Numbered from the stretch's first letter, positions 1 to 7,063 are shown. The stretch is DNA of 64,000 nt from an uncultured Clostridia bacterium (GCA_947624675.1 CANQLI010000004.1:97310-161309); one strand, 5' to 3'. Notes: generated by a model from the sequence alone, not told the origin. Numbers and translations: made by a program.

Positions 1-797
1 CAAAGGAGATTTTTGATCCAAAGGATTTCGGTAAATGGAAATTCTGCAACGACGACGATGTTTTTGAAATAGTCGGAAACAACGACACCGACCTGAAGCT
101 TTCGTGTATGCTCGATGTCGGAAGAACGGATTTTAAAAATGATGTGCGGAAAAAGACTGACTCTCCGTTTGATCTTATGAGGGTAGCGACATACATTCAT
201 CAGATACCCTCGGCGATAGAAATGATCGAGGACGCTAAGAAAAAAGGATACGAGGTAAGCGTAAATATAATGGCAGTGTCAAAGGTGAACGACGATGAGC
301 TCACAAAGGGTCTTGAGCTGCTTGCGAAGAGTCCGGTTGACATAATTTACATAGTAGACAGCTACGGAGCGTTTTACCCCGAACAGATCGAGCGGCTCGC
401 ACAGAAATATACCGAGCTCGGAAGCAGGTACGGAAAACAGATAGGTATTCACGCTCACAACAATCAGCAGCTTGCCTTTGCAAACACCATAACGGCTCTT
501 CGTTACGGTGTGAGCTGGCTTGACTGTACAGTAAGCGGAATGGGACGAGGAGCCGGAAATTGTTATACCGAGTCGCTTCTTGCGTTCTTGAAAAATCCTA
601 AATACGACCTTGTACCCGTAATGAACTTTGTTGCAAAGCATATGCTTAAGCTAAAGGAAGAGTGCGTGTGGGGATACGACATTTCATACCTTCTTACTGC
701 TATTTTAAACAGTCACCCGTCCTCAGCCATAAAGTTTGTCAAGGAAGGAAGAACCGACTATTCGAGCTTTATGCACGAGCTTATGGATGTGGAATAA
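1..797 (+). CDS. aldolase-domain (HMGL-like) protein, C-terminal part
   Basis: The frame is open from base 3 to the stop at 795-797, giving 264 residues, so the gene starts upstream of the window. The first in-window ATG, at 108, is internal. A TIM-barrel aldolase of the HMG-CoA lyase/4-hydroxy-2-oxovalerate aldolase type is suggested by 'IHAHNNQQLAFANT' (metal-binding HxH) and the glycine-rich 'VSGMGRGAGN', both hallmarks of the DRE-TIM metallolyase superfamily. The DRE motif would lie upstream. Substrate cannot be told. Free-standing proteins of this sort occur in Clostridia, often near polysaccharide or amino-acid genes. A hairpin terminator follows directly. Family is fairly certain; reaction is not. 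Confidence 0.8.
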   Translation, partial: KEIFDPKDFGKWKFCNDDDVFEIVGNNDTDLKLSCMLDVGRTDFKNDVRKKTDSPFDLMRVATYIHQIPSAIEMIEDAKKKGYEVSVNIMAVSKVNDDELTKGLELLAKSPVDIIYIVDSYGAFYPEQIERLAQKYTELGSRYGKQIGIHAHNNQQLAFANTITALRYGVSWLDCTVSGMGRGAGNCYTESLLAFLKNPKYDLVPVMNFVAKHMLKLKEECVWGYDISYLLTAILNSHPSSAIKFVKEGRTDYSSFMHELMDVE

Positions 798-813
798 TTT
801 TATTATCGTGCCT

Positions 814-850
814 AAAAAGGAAGCTGTTTTCATAACCGCTTCCTTTTTTT
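814..850 (+). terminator. Rho-independent terminator after the aldolase gene
   Basis: GGAAGC pairs with GCTTCC across a 13-nt loop, and seven T residues follow. It lies 17 bases after the stop codon. Confidence 0.85.
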
Positions 851-878
851 AAAATATCACAAAACAAACACAGATTGT

Positions 879-907
879 TTGACTAATCAACAAAATCGTG
901 GTATATT
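879..907 (+). promoter_or_regulatory. sigma-A-type promoter for the VTC/DUF4956 operon
   Basis: TTGACT (879-884), a 17-nt spacer and TATATT (902-907). The transcript would carry a ~120-nt leader. That leader holds an inverted repeat: GGCGTCGG-TTTTTC near 935-950 and GAAAAACCCGACGC near 986-1000 could pair across about 35 nt, and the distal arm ends about 35 nt before the gene. Confidence 0.65.
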
Positions 908-1034
908 ATTGGTACAGTACAAAAAAGAGTTTTTAAAAGGCGTCGGTTTTTCCGAAAATATCAGTATGTAAAAAAATGTATGCGCGAAAAACCCGACGCT
1001 AATATTTTCACTAAATGCCTTGTCGGAAGAGGTG

Positions 1035-1760
1035 ATGAACACGATATATGAAAACACATTTAAGCGCGGCGAAAAAAAGTTTGTGTTAAATGCCTCACAG
1101 TTTACCCGCTTAAGTGAAGCGATAAAGGATAAGGTAGTTCCCGACGAATACGGACGGCACACGGTACTCAATATATATTGCGACAACGAATACAATGAAT
1201 CCATATTAAATTCTATATCACACCCTGTTTACAAGGAAAAGCTCCGGCTTAGATGTTACGGAGTGCCTGACGATGAAACGACTGCATTTCTCGAGATAAA
1301 AAAGAAGTTTAAGGGTATCGTCTATAAGCGAAGGATAGAGCTTCCGTATGCTGATGCCTGGGATTATCTTTGCTCAAAAAAGAGCCTTGATATGAGCCTT
1401 CAGCAGGCGAGGGAAATAGACTACTTAAAAAACAGAATGGATCTAAAGCCGTATGTATTTGTGGGATATGACAGAATAGCTATGCTTGGTGCTGATGATC
1501 CCGAGCTTAGAATAACCTTTGACACGAATATACGGTACCGCTTTGACGATCTCGACCTTCGTCTGGGTAATTCCGGAAAGCTTTTGATAGATGAGAAAAA
1601 CGGAGATTATGTGATGGAGATAAAAAGGGCGGATTCATTTCCTCTCTGGCTCACAGATATTCTCACAGGTGAAAAAATATACTCTTCCTCGTTTTCAAAG
1701 GTAGGAAATGTATATAAACATAATTACAGGAGGAACGGTGACCGATGTTTACAAATATAA
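1035..1760 (+). CDS. VTC domain polyphosphate polymerase-like protein
   Basis: 241 residues from ATG 1035; an in-frame TTG at 1020 would add five. GGAAGAGG lies immediately before 1035, closer than usual for a ribosome site, so the start is uncertain. The sequence carries the tunnel-fold signature of VTC polyphosphate polymerases: an N-terminal 'KRGEKKFVL', 'KLRLRCYG', 'FLEIKKKFKG', 'YKRRIEL' and a C-terminal 'VMEIKR', with the basic and acidic residues that bind the nucleotide gamma-phosphate and metal in Vtc4. Synthesis of polyphosphate from ATP at the membrane is therefore plausible but inferred. It overlaps the DUF4956 membrane gene by 16 bases, the common bacterial VTC-DUF4956 pairing, so the two probably work as one unit. 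Confidence 0.85.
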   Translation: MNTIYENTFKRGEKKFVLNASQFTRLSEAIKDKVVPDEYGRHTVLNIYCDNEYNESILNSISHPVYKEKLRLRCYGVPDDETTAFLEIKKKFKGIVYKRRIELPYADAWDYLCSKKSLDMSLQQAREIDYLKNRMDLKPYVFVGYDRIAMLGADDPELRITFDTNIRYRFDDLDLRLGNSGKLLIDEKNGDYVMEIKRADSFPLWLTDILTGEKIYSSSFSKVGNVYKHNYRRNGDRCLQI

Positions 1761-2416
1761 TTACAGATGTTACGACAAATATTTCCGTCTGGGGCGTGGT
1801 GACAGCTATTGCGGTAAGTCTTGTTTTAGGACTTATAATAGCGGGGATCTATGCTATGAGCGGAAACGCGTCAAAATATATGCTTATTTCTCTGGCGATA
1901 CTTCCGGCGGTTGTCGGAGTAGTAATACTCGTTGTAAACGGAAATCTCGGTGCGGGGATAGCCGTTATGGGAGCGTTCAGCCTTGTGAGATTTCGTTCGA
2001 TACCGGGAAAGAGCCTAGACATATGCTTTTTGTTCTTTGCTATGGGAGTCGGACTTGTCTCGGGAATGGGCTATGTAGTATTTGCCGCGGTCATAACCGT
2101 TATAATAGGAGCGGTCTTGCTTATCGGCTCAAGACTTGATATAGGAACAGAACGCAGCGAAAACAAAAAGCTGAGAATAACGATTCCCGAAGACCTTGAT
2201 TATTCACAGTGCTTTGACGACCTGTTTGAGAAATACACAAAGGGCGCAAAGCTTGTTAGGGTGAGAACTACAAATATGGGAATGCTTTATGAGCTGACAT
2301 ATGAGATACGCTTAAAGGACTCAAGCTTTGAAAAAAGCCTGATTGACGATATAAGGGTAAGAAACGGAAATCTCACGATAGTATGTGAAAGAAACATAAA
2401 CTTTGAGTCTATCTGA
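1745..2416 (+). CDS. DUF4956 multi-pass membrane protein
   Basis: 223 residues. ATG 1745 is preceded by AGGAGG and starts 16 bases before the upstream VTC stop, indicating translational coupling. The first ~125 residues are hydrophobic, with about four membrane helices broken by the conserved loop 'MGAFSLVRFRSIPGKSLDI', which typifies DUF4956. The remaining ~95 residues form a soluble alpha/beta domain. DUF4956 proteins are regularly encoded beside VTC-domain proteins and are thought to be the membrane partner of the polymerase. No function has been shown for this one. Family assignment is strong. Confidence 0.85.
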   Translation: MFTNIITDVTTNISVWGVVTAIAVSLVLGLIIAGIYAMSGNASKYMLISLAILPAVVGVVILVVNGNLGAGIAVMGAFSLVRFRSIPGKSLDICFLFFAMGVGLVSGMGYVVFAAVITVIIGAVLLIGSRLDIGTERSENKKLRITIPEDLDYSQCFDDLFEKYTKGAKLVRVRTTNMGMLYELTYEIRLKDSSFEKSLIDDIRVRNGNLTIVCERNINFESI

Positions 2417-2453
2417 CGATTAAATTGACGGCTCAACTCACACTTACATAAAA

Positions 2454-2485
2454 ACACCCGGAAGCATTAAGCTCCGGGTGTTTAT
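2454..2485. terminator. bidirectional terminator between DUF4956 gene and thrS
   Basis: ACACCCGGA pairs with TCCGGGTGT around a 10-nt loop, with T-rich sequence on both sides. It can end the plus-strand DUF4956 transcript and, in reverse, the minus-strand thrS transcript. Bases 2486-2590 show nothing else. Confidence 0.8.
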
Positions 2486-2590
2486 TATTCAGATAAGACG
2501 CTTTGTACCTCTCTTAGAAAGCAATATAGCGTCAGACATTTATGAGCCTACTGCTGCACAGAAATCGGAAGTCAAGCACGCCAATATATG

Positions 2591-2709
2591 AACAAATTAT
2601 GAATATTGTAAACATTTTGTTACAAAACATAAGTTATTTTATGAAGAATGTACGTTTGCGTACATTTTTTCCTGATTTTGCGCTATTAGTAGAGGGGCAA
2701 AAAATCTAG
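2591..2709 (+). repeat. dispersed ~115-bp repeat, copy A
   Basis: One of six copies (others near 11531, 16881, 37997, 46914 and 57377). The shared core runs AACAAATTATGAATATTG, then a T/A-rich segment, then ATGTACG-TTTG-CGTACAT followed by six T residues, then a tail with GCGCTATTAGTAGAGG. The hairpin plus T-run looks like an intrinsic terminator. An ORF from 2599 to 2709 (36 codons) reads MNIVNILLQN... KNVRLRTFFPDFALLVEG and is shared by most copies. No ribosome-binding site precedes it. It lies between two convergent genes. Confidence 0.8.
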
Positions 2710-2734
2710 CAGAATAAAATTATGGATACAGCCT

Positions 2735-4645
2735 TTAATTTGACTTATCATCAATTTCCTTTTTAAGCTTTGACAAAAGGTCTCCGACCTCGGTAGTACC
2801 CAGATCCCCGTCCTTGCGGGAACGCACAGCGACCGCTCCGGCTTCTATCTCCTTATCGCCGATAACAAGCATATACGGAATCTTCTCAAGCTGAGCCTGT
2901 CTTATTTTCCAGCCCATTTTCTCGGCTCTCTTGTCAATAGTTGCCCTGATGCCCTCGGCTTTTAAACGCTCAAGTACCTTTTGCGCATAGTCATTCTGTT
3001 TATCTGAAACAGGTATTATCCTAGCCTGCTCCGGCGCAAGCCAAAGAGGAAATGCCCCCGCATAATGCTCTATCAGAATTCCGATAAACCTTTCCACAGA
3101 ACCGAACGCTACTCTGTGTATCATTATCGGTCGGTGCTTTTCACCGTCTGCGCCGTTATATTCGAGACCGAACCTTAGCGGAAGCTGAAAGTCGAGCTGA
3201 ATCGTTCCGCACTGCCAAGTTCTTCCGATAGAGTCTTTAAGGTGGAAGTCTATTTTAGGTCCGTAAAACGCACCGTCTCCCTCGTTGACCTCATAACTCA
3301 GTCCAAGCTCCTCAAGGGCGCCTCTTAGCGCGTCTGTTGCCATCTCCCAATCCTCGTCGCTTCCCATACTGTCCTCCGGGCGGGTCGAAAGCTCAACATG
3401 ATAGGTAAATCCGAACAGCTTATAAACCTCGTCAATAAGGCGTGCCACACCCTTAATCTCGTCCTTTATCTGATCCGGGGTCATAAAAATGTGGGCGTCG
3501 TCCTGTGTGAAGCAGCGTACTCTCATAAGACCGTGGAGTTGTCCTGATTTTTCGTGTCTGTGAACTATTCCAAGCTCTCCGAGACGCAGCGGAAGATCTC
3601 TGTAGGATCTCGGCTCAGACTGATAAACCAAAACTCCTCCCGGACAGTTCATCGGCTTTATTGCACAATCCTTTTCATCTATAACGGTAGTATACATATT
3701 ATCCTTATAGTGATCCCAGTGTCCGGAGGTCTCCCAAAGGCTTCTGTTTAAAATTATCGGCGTAGAGATCTCCTGATAGCCGTTTCTCTCGTGAAGCTCG
3801 TGCCAGTAGCCAAGCAGCGTGTTCTTTAGTATCATTCCCTTTGGAAGGAAAAACGGAAATCCCGGACCTGCCTCGTGCATCATAAACAAACCAAGCTGTT
3901 TGCCGAGTTTTCTGTGGTCTCTTTTCTTTGCCTCCTCAACAAGCGTAAGATACTCCTCAAGCTGTGAAGCCTTCGGAAAAGCGACCGCATAGATTCTTGA
4001 CAGCATCTTGTTTTTCTCGTTTCCTCTCCAATAAGCTCCTGTACAAGAGGTGAGCTTAATTGCCTTTACGGGCGCCGTCGTCATAAGATGAGGTCCGGCA
4101 CAGAGGTCGGTAAACTCACCCTGTCTGTAAAACGAAATCGGTTCTCCCTTTCCGGCGTGCTCCTCACAAAGCTCTACCTTATATATCTCACCCTGATTTT
4201 TCAGATAGTCAATAGCTTCCTTCGGAGAAAGCTCAAACTGTTCAAGCTCAAGTCCCTCTTTAACTATCTTCTTCATCTCCTGCTCTATTGCAACAAGCTC
4301 CTCTTCGGAAAACGGAGTCTCCCTGTCAAAATCATAGTAAAACCCGTTGTCAATGGCAGGTCCGATAGAAAGCAGCGTCTCAGGGTAAAGTCTTTTCACC
4401 GCCTGAGCCATAATATGAGACGCCGTGTGCCAGAAGGTCTTTTTACCGTCTACGTCGTCAAAGGTCAGCACCTCAAATGTACAGTCGGAATCGACTACCG
4501 TTCTTAAATCCTTTACCTCTCCGTTTATTTTAACAGAGCAGGCCGCCTTATAAAGACCCATACCTATTTCTTTAACGATCTCAGCCGCACTCTTAGCACT
4601 TTCGATCTCACGAACACTTCCGTCTTTAAGTTTTAGCTTTATCAT
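2735..4645 (-). CDS. thrS: threonine--tRNA ligase
   Basis: 636 residues, the standard length of bacterial ThrRS. It charges tRNA-Thr using ATP. Domains in order: N-terminal TGS (about 1-60, 'IKLKLKDGSVREIE'), the editing domain (about 70-220, with 'HTASHIMAQAV' and 'DLCAGPH'), the class II catalytic core with motif 2 'HRHEKSGQLHGLMRVR' and Zn ligand Cys in 'MNCPGG', and the anticodon-binding domain from about 540. Start ATG 4645 has AAAGGATCG upstream. It is the second gene after a T-box leader and a small membrane-protein gene, so it should be induced when uncharged tRNA-Thr accumulates. Very secure. Confidence 0.98.
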   Translation of the reverse strand: MIKLKLKDGSVREIESAKSAAEIVKEIGMGLYKAACSVKINGEVKDLRTVVDSDCTFEVLTFDDVDGKKTFWHTASHIMAQAVKRLYPETLLSIGPAIDNGFYYDFDRETPFSEEELVAIEQEMKKIVKEGLELEQFELSPKEAIDYLKNQGEIYKVELCEEHAGKGEPISFYRQGEFTDLCAGPHLMTTAPVKAIKLTSCTGAYWRGNEKNKMLSRIYAVAFPKASQLEEYLTLVEEAKKRDHRKLGKQLGLFMMHEAGPGFPFFLPKGMILKNTLLGYWHELHERNGYQEISTPIILNRSLWETSGHWDHYKDNMYTTVIDEKDCAIKPMNCPGGVLVYQSEPRSYRDLPLRLGELGIVHRHEKSGQLHGLMRVRCFTQDDAHIFMTPDQIKDEIKGVARLIDEVYKLFGFTYHVELSTRPEDSMGSDEDWEMATDALRGALEELGLSYEVNEGDGAFYGPKIDFHLKDSIGRTWQCGTIQLDFQLPLRFGLEYNGADGEKHRPIMIHRVAFGSVERFIGILIEHYAGAFPLWLAPEQARIIPVSDKQNDYAQKVLERLKAEGIRATIDKRAEKMGWKIRQAQLEKIPYMLVIGDKEIEAGAVAVRSRKDGDLGTTEVGDLLSKLKKEIDDKSN

Positions 4646-4686
4646 ATTTATACGATCCTTTCATAACTCCTTTTCACAGGAGTTTA

Positions 4687-5022
4687 TTAAAATATTTTTA
4701 TAAAATAGTAGTCGGCAAACACTAACGCTCCGACAGCAAACAGCGCTATACTCAAAATAAGGCTTATAAAATTAAACACCTTTCTAGTACCTTTTGTAAG
4801 CACGCTTTTTCCGTTTTCATCAACACAAAAACCGTTATACGCAGAGTTTGACCAGTAAATAAATATAAATAGTATTATCGCCCACAAAAGCGTTTCGTAC
4901 ATAGTTATCGATGACTTTACTATTGCGACTGTCAAAAACAACGCTATTATTGCGATCTCAAGAATCGTCGACAGAAAAAAAGTAATAAAAGCACCCTTTT
5001 TCTTTTTTTTCGGTGAAAGCAT
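4687..5022 (-). CDS. small multi-pass membrane protein in the thrS T-box operon
   Basis: 111 residues from ATG 5022, chosen because GAAAGGAG precedes it. An upstream in-frame ATG at 5064 lies inside the T-box terminator hairpin and is unlikely. The N-terminus has the basic run 'PKKKKKG', then about three hydrophobic segments (about residues 12-35, 40-60 and 88-110). I recognise no family. It stands alone between the T-box and thrS, 41 bases before thrS, so it should be co-induced by threonine starvation. A role in threonine uptake is possible but only guessed; it is too short for a known permease and could be an auxiliary subunit. Confidence 0.75.
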   Translation of the reverse strand: MLSPKKKKKGAFITFFLSTILEIAIIALFLTVAIVKSSITMYETLLWAIILFIFIYWSNSAYNGFCVDENGKSVLTKGTRKVFNFISLILSIALFAVGALVFADYYFIKIF

Positions 5023-5044
5023 TTTATCGCTCCTTTCAAAATAA

Positions 5045-5292
5045 ATAAAAAATCCCGAACGCAAAGCGACCTTTTCGCTTTACCTCGGGACGAATATATC
5101 GTGGTTCCACCCAAATTCCCCATACCGATACCACCGATACAGGCTCACAGAAATCTTTAACGCAGAATTACGGCGCTTATTGGGCGCACTCTGGAGCGGT
5201 GTCCGTTTTTGCATAGCGACAAGCGAAATTTCAGCTTACATTCACTCTCTCTTTCCCGCACAAAGGCAAAATGGCTTCTCCTTCTAAGCTTT
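5045..5292 (-). promoter_or_regulatory. T-box riboswitch (threonine) with terminator
   Basis: On the minus strand the canonical T-box bulge sequence GGGTGGAACCAC lies at 5101-5112. It is followed by a strong terminator: TCCCGAGGTAAAGCGA (5075-5090) pairs with TCGCTTTGCGTTCGGGA (5053-5069), then a T-run. Upstream is a stem I region with a GAGTGAATG-like motif. A candidate specifier ACC (Thr codon) sits at complement 5198-5200 in the context GGACACCGC, matching the downstream thrS. Uncharged tRNA-Thr would stabilise the antiterminator. The T-box call is secure; the exact specifier is inferred. Confidence 0.9.
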
Positions 5293-5307
5293 GTATTATT
5301 TAAAATA

Positions 5308-5336
5308 ATTTTAACACCAAGACGATAAAATGTCAA
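5308..5336 (-). promoter_or_regulatory. promoter of the T-box/thrS operon
   Basis: On the minus strand: TTGACA (5331-5336), a 17-nt spacer and TAAAAT (5308-5313), just upstream of the T-box. Confidence 0.8.
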
Positions 5337-5365
5337 GTATTTTCTTATGACTACAAGGCGCTTTG

Positions 5366-5450
5366 TTGTAGGTTTACAATAGATGTGTTACAGAAGAGAA
5401 AAAATAATAGCAAATAGTTTCCTAATGTGTTATAGTTATTTGTGAAAACA
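5366..5450 (+). repeat. ~85-bp repeat, inverted partner of 10251-10362
   Basis: TGTAGGTTTACAATAGATG, then TGTTACA, AATAATAGCAAATAG and GTTATTTGTGAA, recur in the same order on the minus strand at 10271-10362. About 26 bases at the start are identical and the rest diverges with small changes. The two copies are in inverted orientation and flank about 5 kb holding the rny cassette, rny, the amidase gene and the following gene. The nature of the element is unknown. Confidence 0.7.
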
Positions 5451-5461
5451 AAATAAACAAC

Positions 5462-5554
5462 AACCAGGGAGCCGAAGTATTTTCGATTCCCTGGTTTATT
5501 TGTACTTAAAGTTTATTTTGCATACTCAATGGCTCTGCTTTCTCTGATGAGGTG
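5462..5554 (-). repeat. left boundary repeat: displaced rny 3' end and terminator
   Basis: Bases 5513-5554 on the minus strand still encode [13 protein letters not shown] plus TAA, the exact C-terminus of RNase Y. Bases 5464-5494 carry the rny terminator stem CCAGGGA/TCCCTGG. It differs from 7066-7158 at two positions, both in the terminator part. It has no start codon or upstream gene and cannot be expressed as rny. Confidence 0.9.
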
Positions 5555-5574
5555 AATATGGAAGCAAAAAGTAA

Positions 5575-5754
5575 TTACCGCTTTTTCCAGTATTCACAAC
5601 AGGTATTACAATCCATTTTAACTTGCTTTCTTTTTCTTCTGCAAAAGAAATAACCACTTGTGTATTTATCGGGGTTGTCATAATCAATCCATATACAATC
5701 CCCACAAAGGGTCTTATGATACAAGTAATGTTTGTTGTCGTAATCCATATTCAT
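5575..5754 (-). CDS. 59-residue Cys-rich protein
   Basis: The ORF runs from ATG 5754 to TAA 5575-5577 and is the last gene of the cassette operon, 2 bases after the DnaJ-finger microprotein. Cysteines are at about 17, 20, 38, 48, 51 and 52, in the pattern C-x2-C ... YFFC ... C-x2-CC-x-YW. The spacing resembles small Cys-rich proteins common on clostridial mobile elements and is echoed in the 41-residue protein of the same operon, so the two may be distant relatives. Metal binding is likely; function is unknown. No strong ribosome site is visible, and coupling to the upstream stop is likely. Confidence 0.65.
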   Translation of the reverse strand: MNMDYDNKHYLYHKTLCGDCIWIDYDNPDKYTSGYFFCRRKRKQVKMDCNTCCEYWKKR

Positions 5755-5756
5755 TT

Positions 5757-5924
5757 TTACGCTTTACCTGTTCCGTTACAAAAATTGCACTTTACATGAC
5801 CCTTACCTGAACAATAAGTACAAGCTCTTGATGTGTTTCTGGGATCTTTTCTTGTTCCTTTGCAAACAGGACAAAGAATTTCACCTTTTCCTAAGCACTC
5901 TTTACATCTGTCAGTCCAATTCAT
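5757..5924 (-). CDS. 55-residue DnaJ-type zinc-finger microprotein
   Basis: ATG 5924 has TAAGGAGG seven bases upstream, an excellent ribosome site. Nearly the whole protein consists of CxxCxGxG-type motifs: CKECLGKG (7-14), CPVCKGTR (18-25), CTYCSGKG (35-42) and CNFCNGTG (46-53). This is the zinc-binding signature of the DnaJ/Hsp40 central domain, but spacing between motifs is compressed (11, 17 and 11 against roughly 17, 22 and 14) and there is no J-domain. It should bind two zinc ions. A chaperone-like or redox role is only a guess. The preceding stop codon overlaps its ribosome site, so it is operonic. Confidence 0.8.
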   Translation of the reverse strand: MNWTDRCKECLGKGEILCPVCKGTRKDPRNTSRACTYCSGKGHVKCNFCNGTGKA

Positions 5925-5936
5925 AATAAAACCTCC

Positions 5937-6062
5937 TTATTTTTGTTCAAACCATTTACAATTTGCATACATTTGTGTTTTCTGATTTAATATGGTGCAT
6001 ATACCACTAGATATAAGAAAGTATTTACATCTAAAGCATAAACAATGGTTATTCAAATTCAT
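5937..6062 (-). CDS. 41-residue Cys-rich protein
   Basis: ATG 6062 is preceded by AGAGAGG at suitable spacing. Cysteines 7, 9, 12, 22 and 35 lie in the pattern C-x2-CKYF ... GxC ... NCKWF, similar to the 59-residue protein downstream. No family is recognised. An out-of-frame ATG sits a few bases earlier but meets a stop after six codons. It is the second gene of the four-gene minus-strand cassette operon, and its TAA overlaps the ribosome site of the DnaJ-finger gene. Confidence 0.6.
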   Translation of the reverse strand: MNLNNHCLCFRCKYFLISSGICTILNQKTQMYANCKWFEQK

Positions 6063-6102
6063 AGTTCATCACCTCTCTATTATAATCTGTTATTTGTTAA
6101 TC

Positions 6103-6687
6103 TTAATTGGAAAAGTTCTGCATAATATTTTTTATTTCTTCTAATGATGTGGCACTCTCTAATGTGTTGATCAATGCAGGATTTTCGTTGTATGATAAAT
6201 CTAAAGACTCAAGTAATTCGCTTCTAGCCTGAGATATATCCTCGCCGCTTCTTTTTAACCAAATAATTTCCTGAACAAGCTTATAAATCGGATATACTAG
6301 AGTAAATGAAGCAATCAACACTACAAAGAATGAAACAAATTCACCAAACCACCCTGAGTTTGCAACATTACTAAGTCCGCGAGCCCATTGACGGATCATA
6401 AATGGTATAAACATAAATGCAATCCCAGCAAAACTTTCTGTAGCAATACTAACAAAAATCAATACTACGATACAAAGAATAAGCGAAATCGTAAGGCTTG
6501 TTATTTTTCCTGTTCGCCAGTCCCGCATACACTTTAAGCAACAAAAATCGGCACCGTCATTTCGATGAGAATCATATGCCGAAAATATTGACCTTTCTGA
6601 CAATTTGTTGCCTATGACTACTTTCTTCTTAAAATCATCAGATATTTCGTTTTTGCATTTGTAACAAATCAGTTCATTGTCTTGCAT
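6103..6687 (-). CDS. zinc-ribbon plus transmembrane protein of the cassette
   Basis: 194 residues, first gene of the cassette operon. The N-terminal soluble part has two CxxC pairs ('CYKC' near residue 9 and 'CLKC' near residue 51), likely one zinc ribbon. Two hydrophobic segments follow (about 64-90 and 112-140), and the C-terminal ~50 residues form a charged, probably helical tail. The topology suggests an inner-membrane protein with cytosolic zinc-binding and helical ends. No known family is recognised. It is transcribed from a near-consensus promoter at 6723-6751, divergent from the small regulator gene. Confidence 0.75.
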   Translation of the reverse strand: MQDNELICYKCKNEISDDFKKKVVIGNKLSERSIFSAYDSHRNDGADFCCLKCMRDWRTGKITSLTISLILCIVVLIFVSIATESFAGIAFMFIPFMIRQWARGLSNVANSGWFGEFVSFFVVLIASFTLVYPIYKLVQEIIWLKRSGEDISQARSELLESLDLSYNENPALINTLESATSLEEIKNIMQNFSN

Positions 6688-6722
6688 AGTGTTAACTCCT
6701 TAACTTAAATAGATTTGTAAGT

Positions 6723-6751
6723 ATTATAGCATAAAATGTCGAACAATGCAA
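6723..6751 (-). promoter_or_regulatory. promoter of the cassette Cys-rich operon
   Basis: Minus strand: TTGCAT (6746-6751), a 17-nt spacer and a perfect TATAAT (6723-6728). It lies about 35 bases before ATG 6687. Confidence 0.75.
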
Positions 6752-6773
6752 GTAAAATGTAATACAAATACAT

Positions 6774-6797
6774 TGCAAAATAATTGTATATTTTGCA
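6774..6797. promoter_or_regulatory. candidate operator in the divergent cassette promoter region
   Basis: A perfect 9-bp inverted repeat TGCAAAATA - ATTGTA - TATTTTGCA. It overlaps the -35 of the rightward promoter and lies 23 bp behind the leftward one. It is a natural binding site for the ribbon-helix-helix protein encoded immediately downstream (inference). Confidence 0.6.
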
Positions 6798-6820
6798 CAA
6801 AAAATATTGCATAATAATAT
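6793..6820 (+). promoter_or_regulatory. promoter of the cassette regulator gene
   Basis: TTGCAC (6793-6798), a 16-nt spacer and TAATAT (6815-6820). The -35 overlaps the inverted repeat, consistent with autorepression. Confidence 0.5.
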
Positions 6821-6838
6821 TGAGGAGAGTGTGTAATT

Positions 6839-7024
6839 ATGTGGAAGATACAAAAAGGGTATGAATCTGTAAGTAAATCATTTCGTTTACCGACTGGACT
6901 TGTAGAAAAGCTTGATAAACTAGCTTTTGATAATAATCTTTCGTTAAACCAGTTGGTTATACAATGTTTAAACTTTGCTCTTGAAAATCTCGATAGTGAA
7001 ACTGAGGATGATGAAAAAAACTGA
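6839..7024 (+). CDS. small ribbon-helix-helix (Arc-like) DNA-binding protein
   Basis: 61 residues from ATG 6839, preceded by GAGGAGAG. The segment 'SKSFRLPTGLVEKLDKLA' is a typical ribbon-helix-helix beta strand and first helix. 'NLSLNQLVIQCLNFALENL' is the second helix with the SLNQ cap seen in Arc/MetJ-type repressors. The C-terminal ten residues are acidic. It is divergent from the cassette operon and sits beside a perfect inverted repeat, so it is probably the local repressor. It could also be the antitoxin half of a pair, but no adjacent toxin-like gene is seen. Confidence 0.75.
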   Translation: MWKIQKGYESVSKSFRLPTGLVEKLDKLAFDNNLSLNQLVIQCLNFALENLDSETEDDEKN

Positions 7025-7063
7025 ATTATTAAGGATTAAGAGAGATATAGAATTTAATTTTAA

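Noticed and set aside
279..641. Minus-strand 120-codon frame inside the aldolase gene
   Set aside because: Antisense to the aldolase motifs; no start signal; composition is that of a shadow frame.
1708..2139. Plus-strand 143-codon frame overlapping the DUF4956 gene
   Set aside because: Cys/Arg/Ser-rich out-of-frame reading of DUF4956; the membrane-protein frame has the ribosome site and the family motif.
5366..5400. Possible BlaI/MecI-type operator in TTTACAATAGATGTGTTACA
   Set aside because: The half-site spacing does not match the TACA-N2-TGTA dyad, and no BlaI or M56 peptidase gene is nearby.
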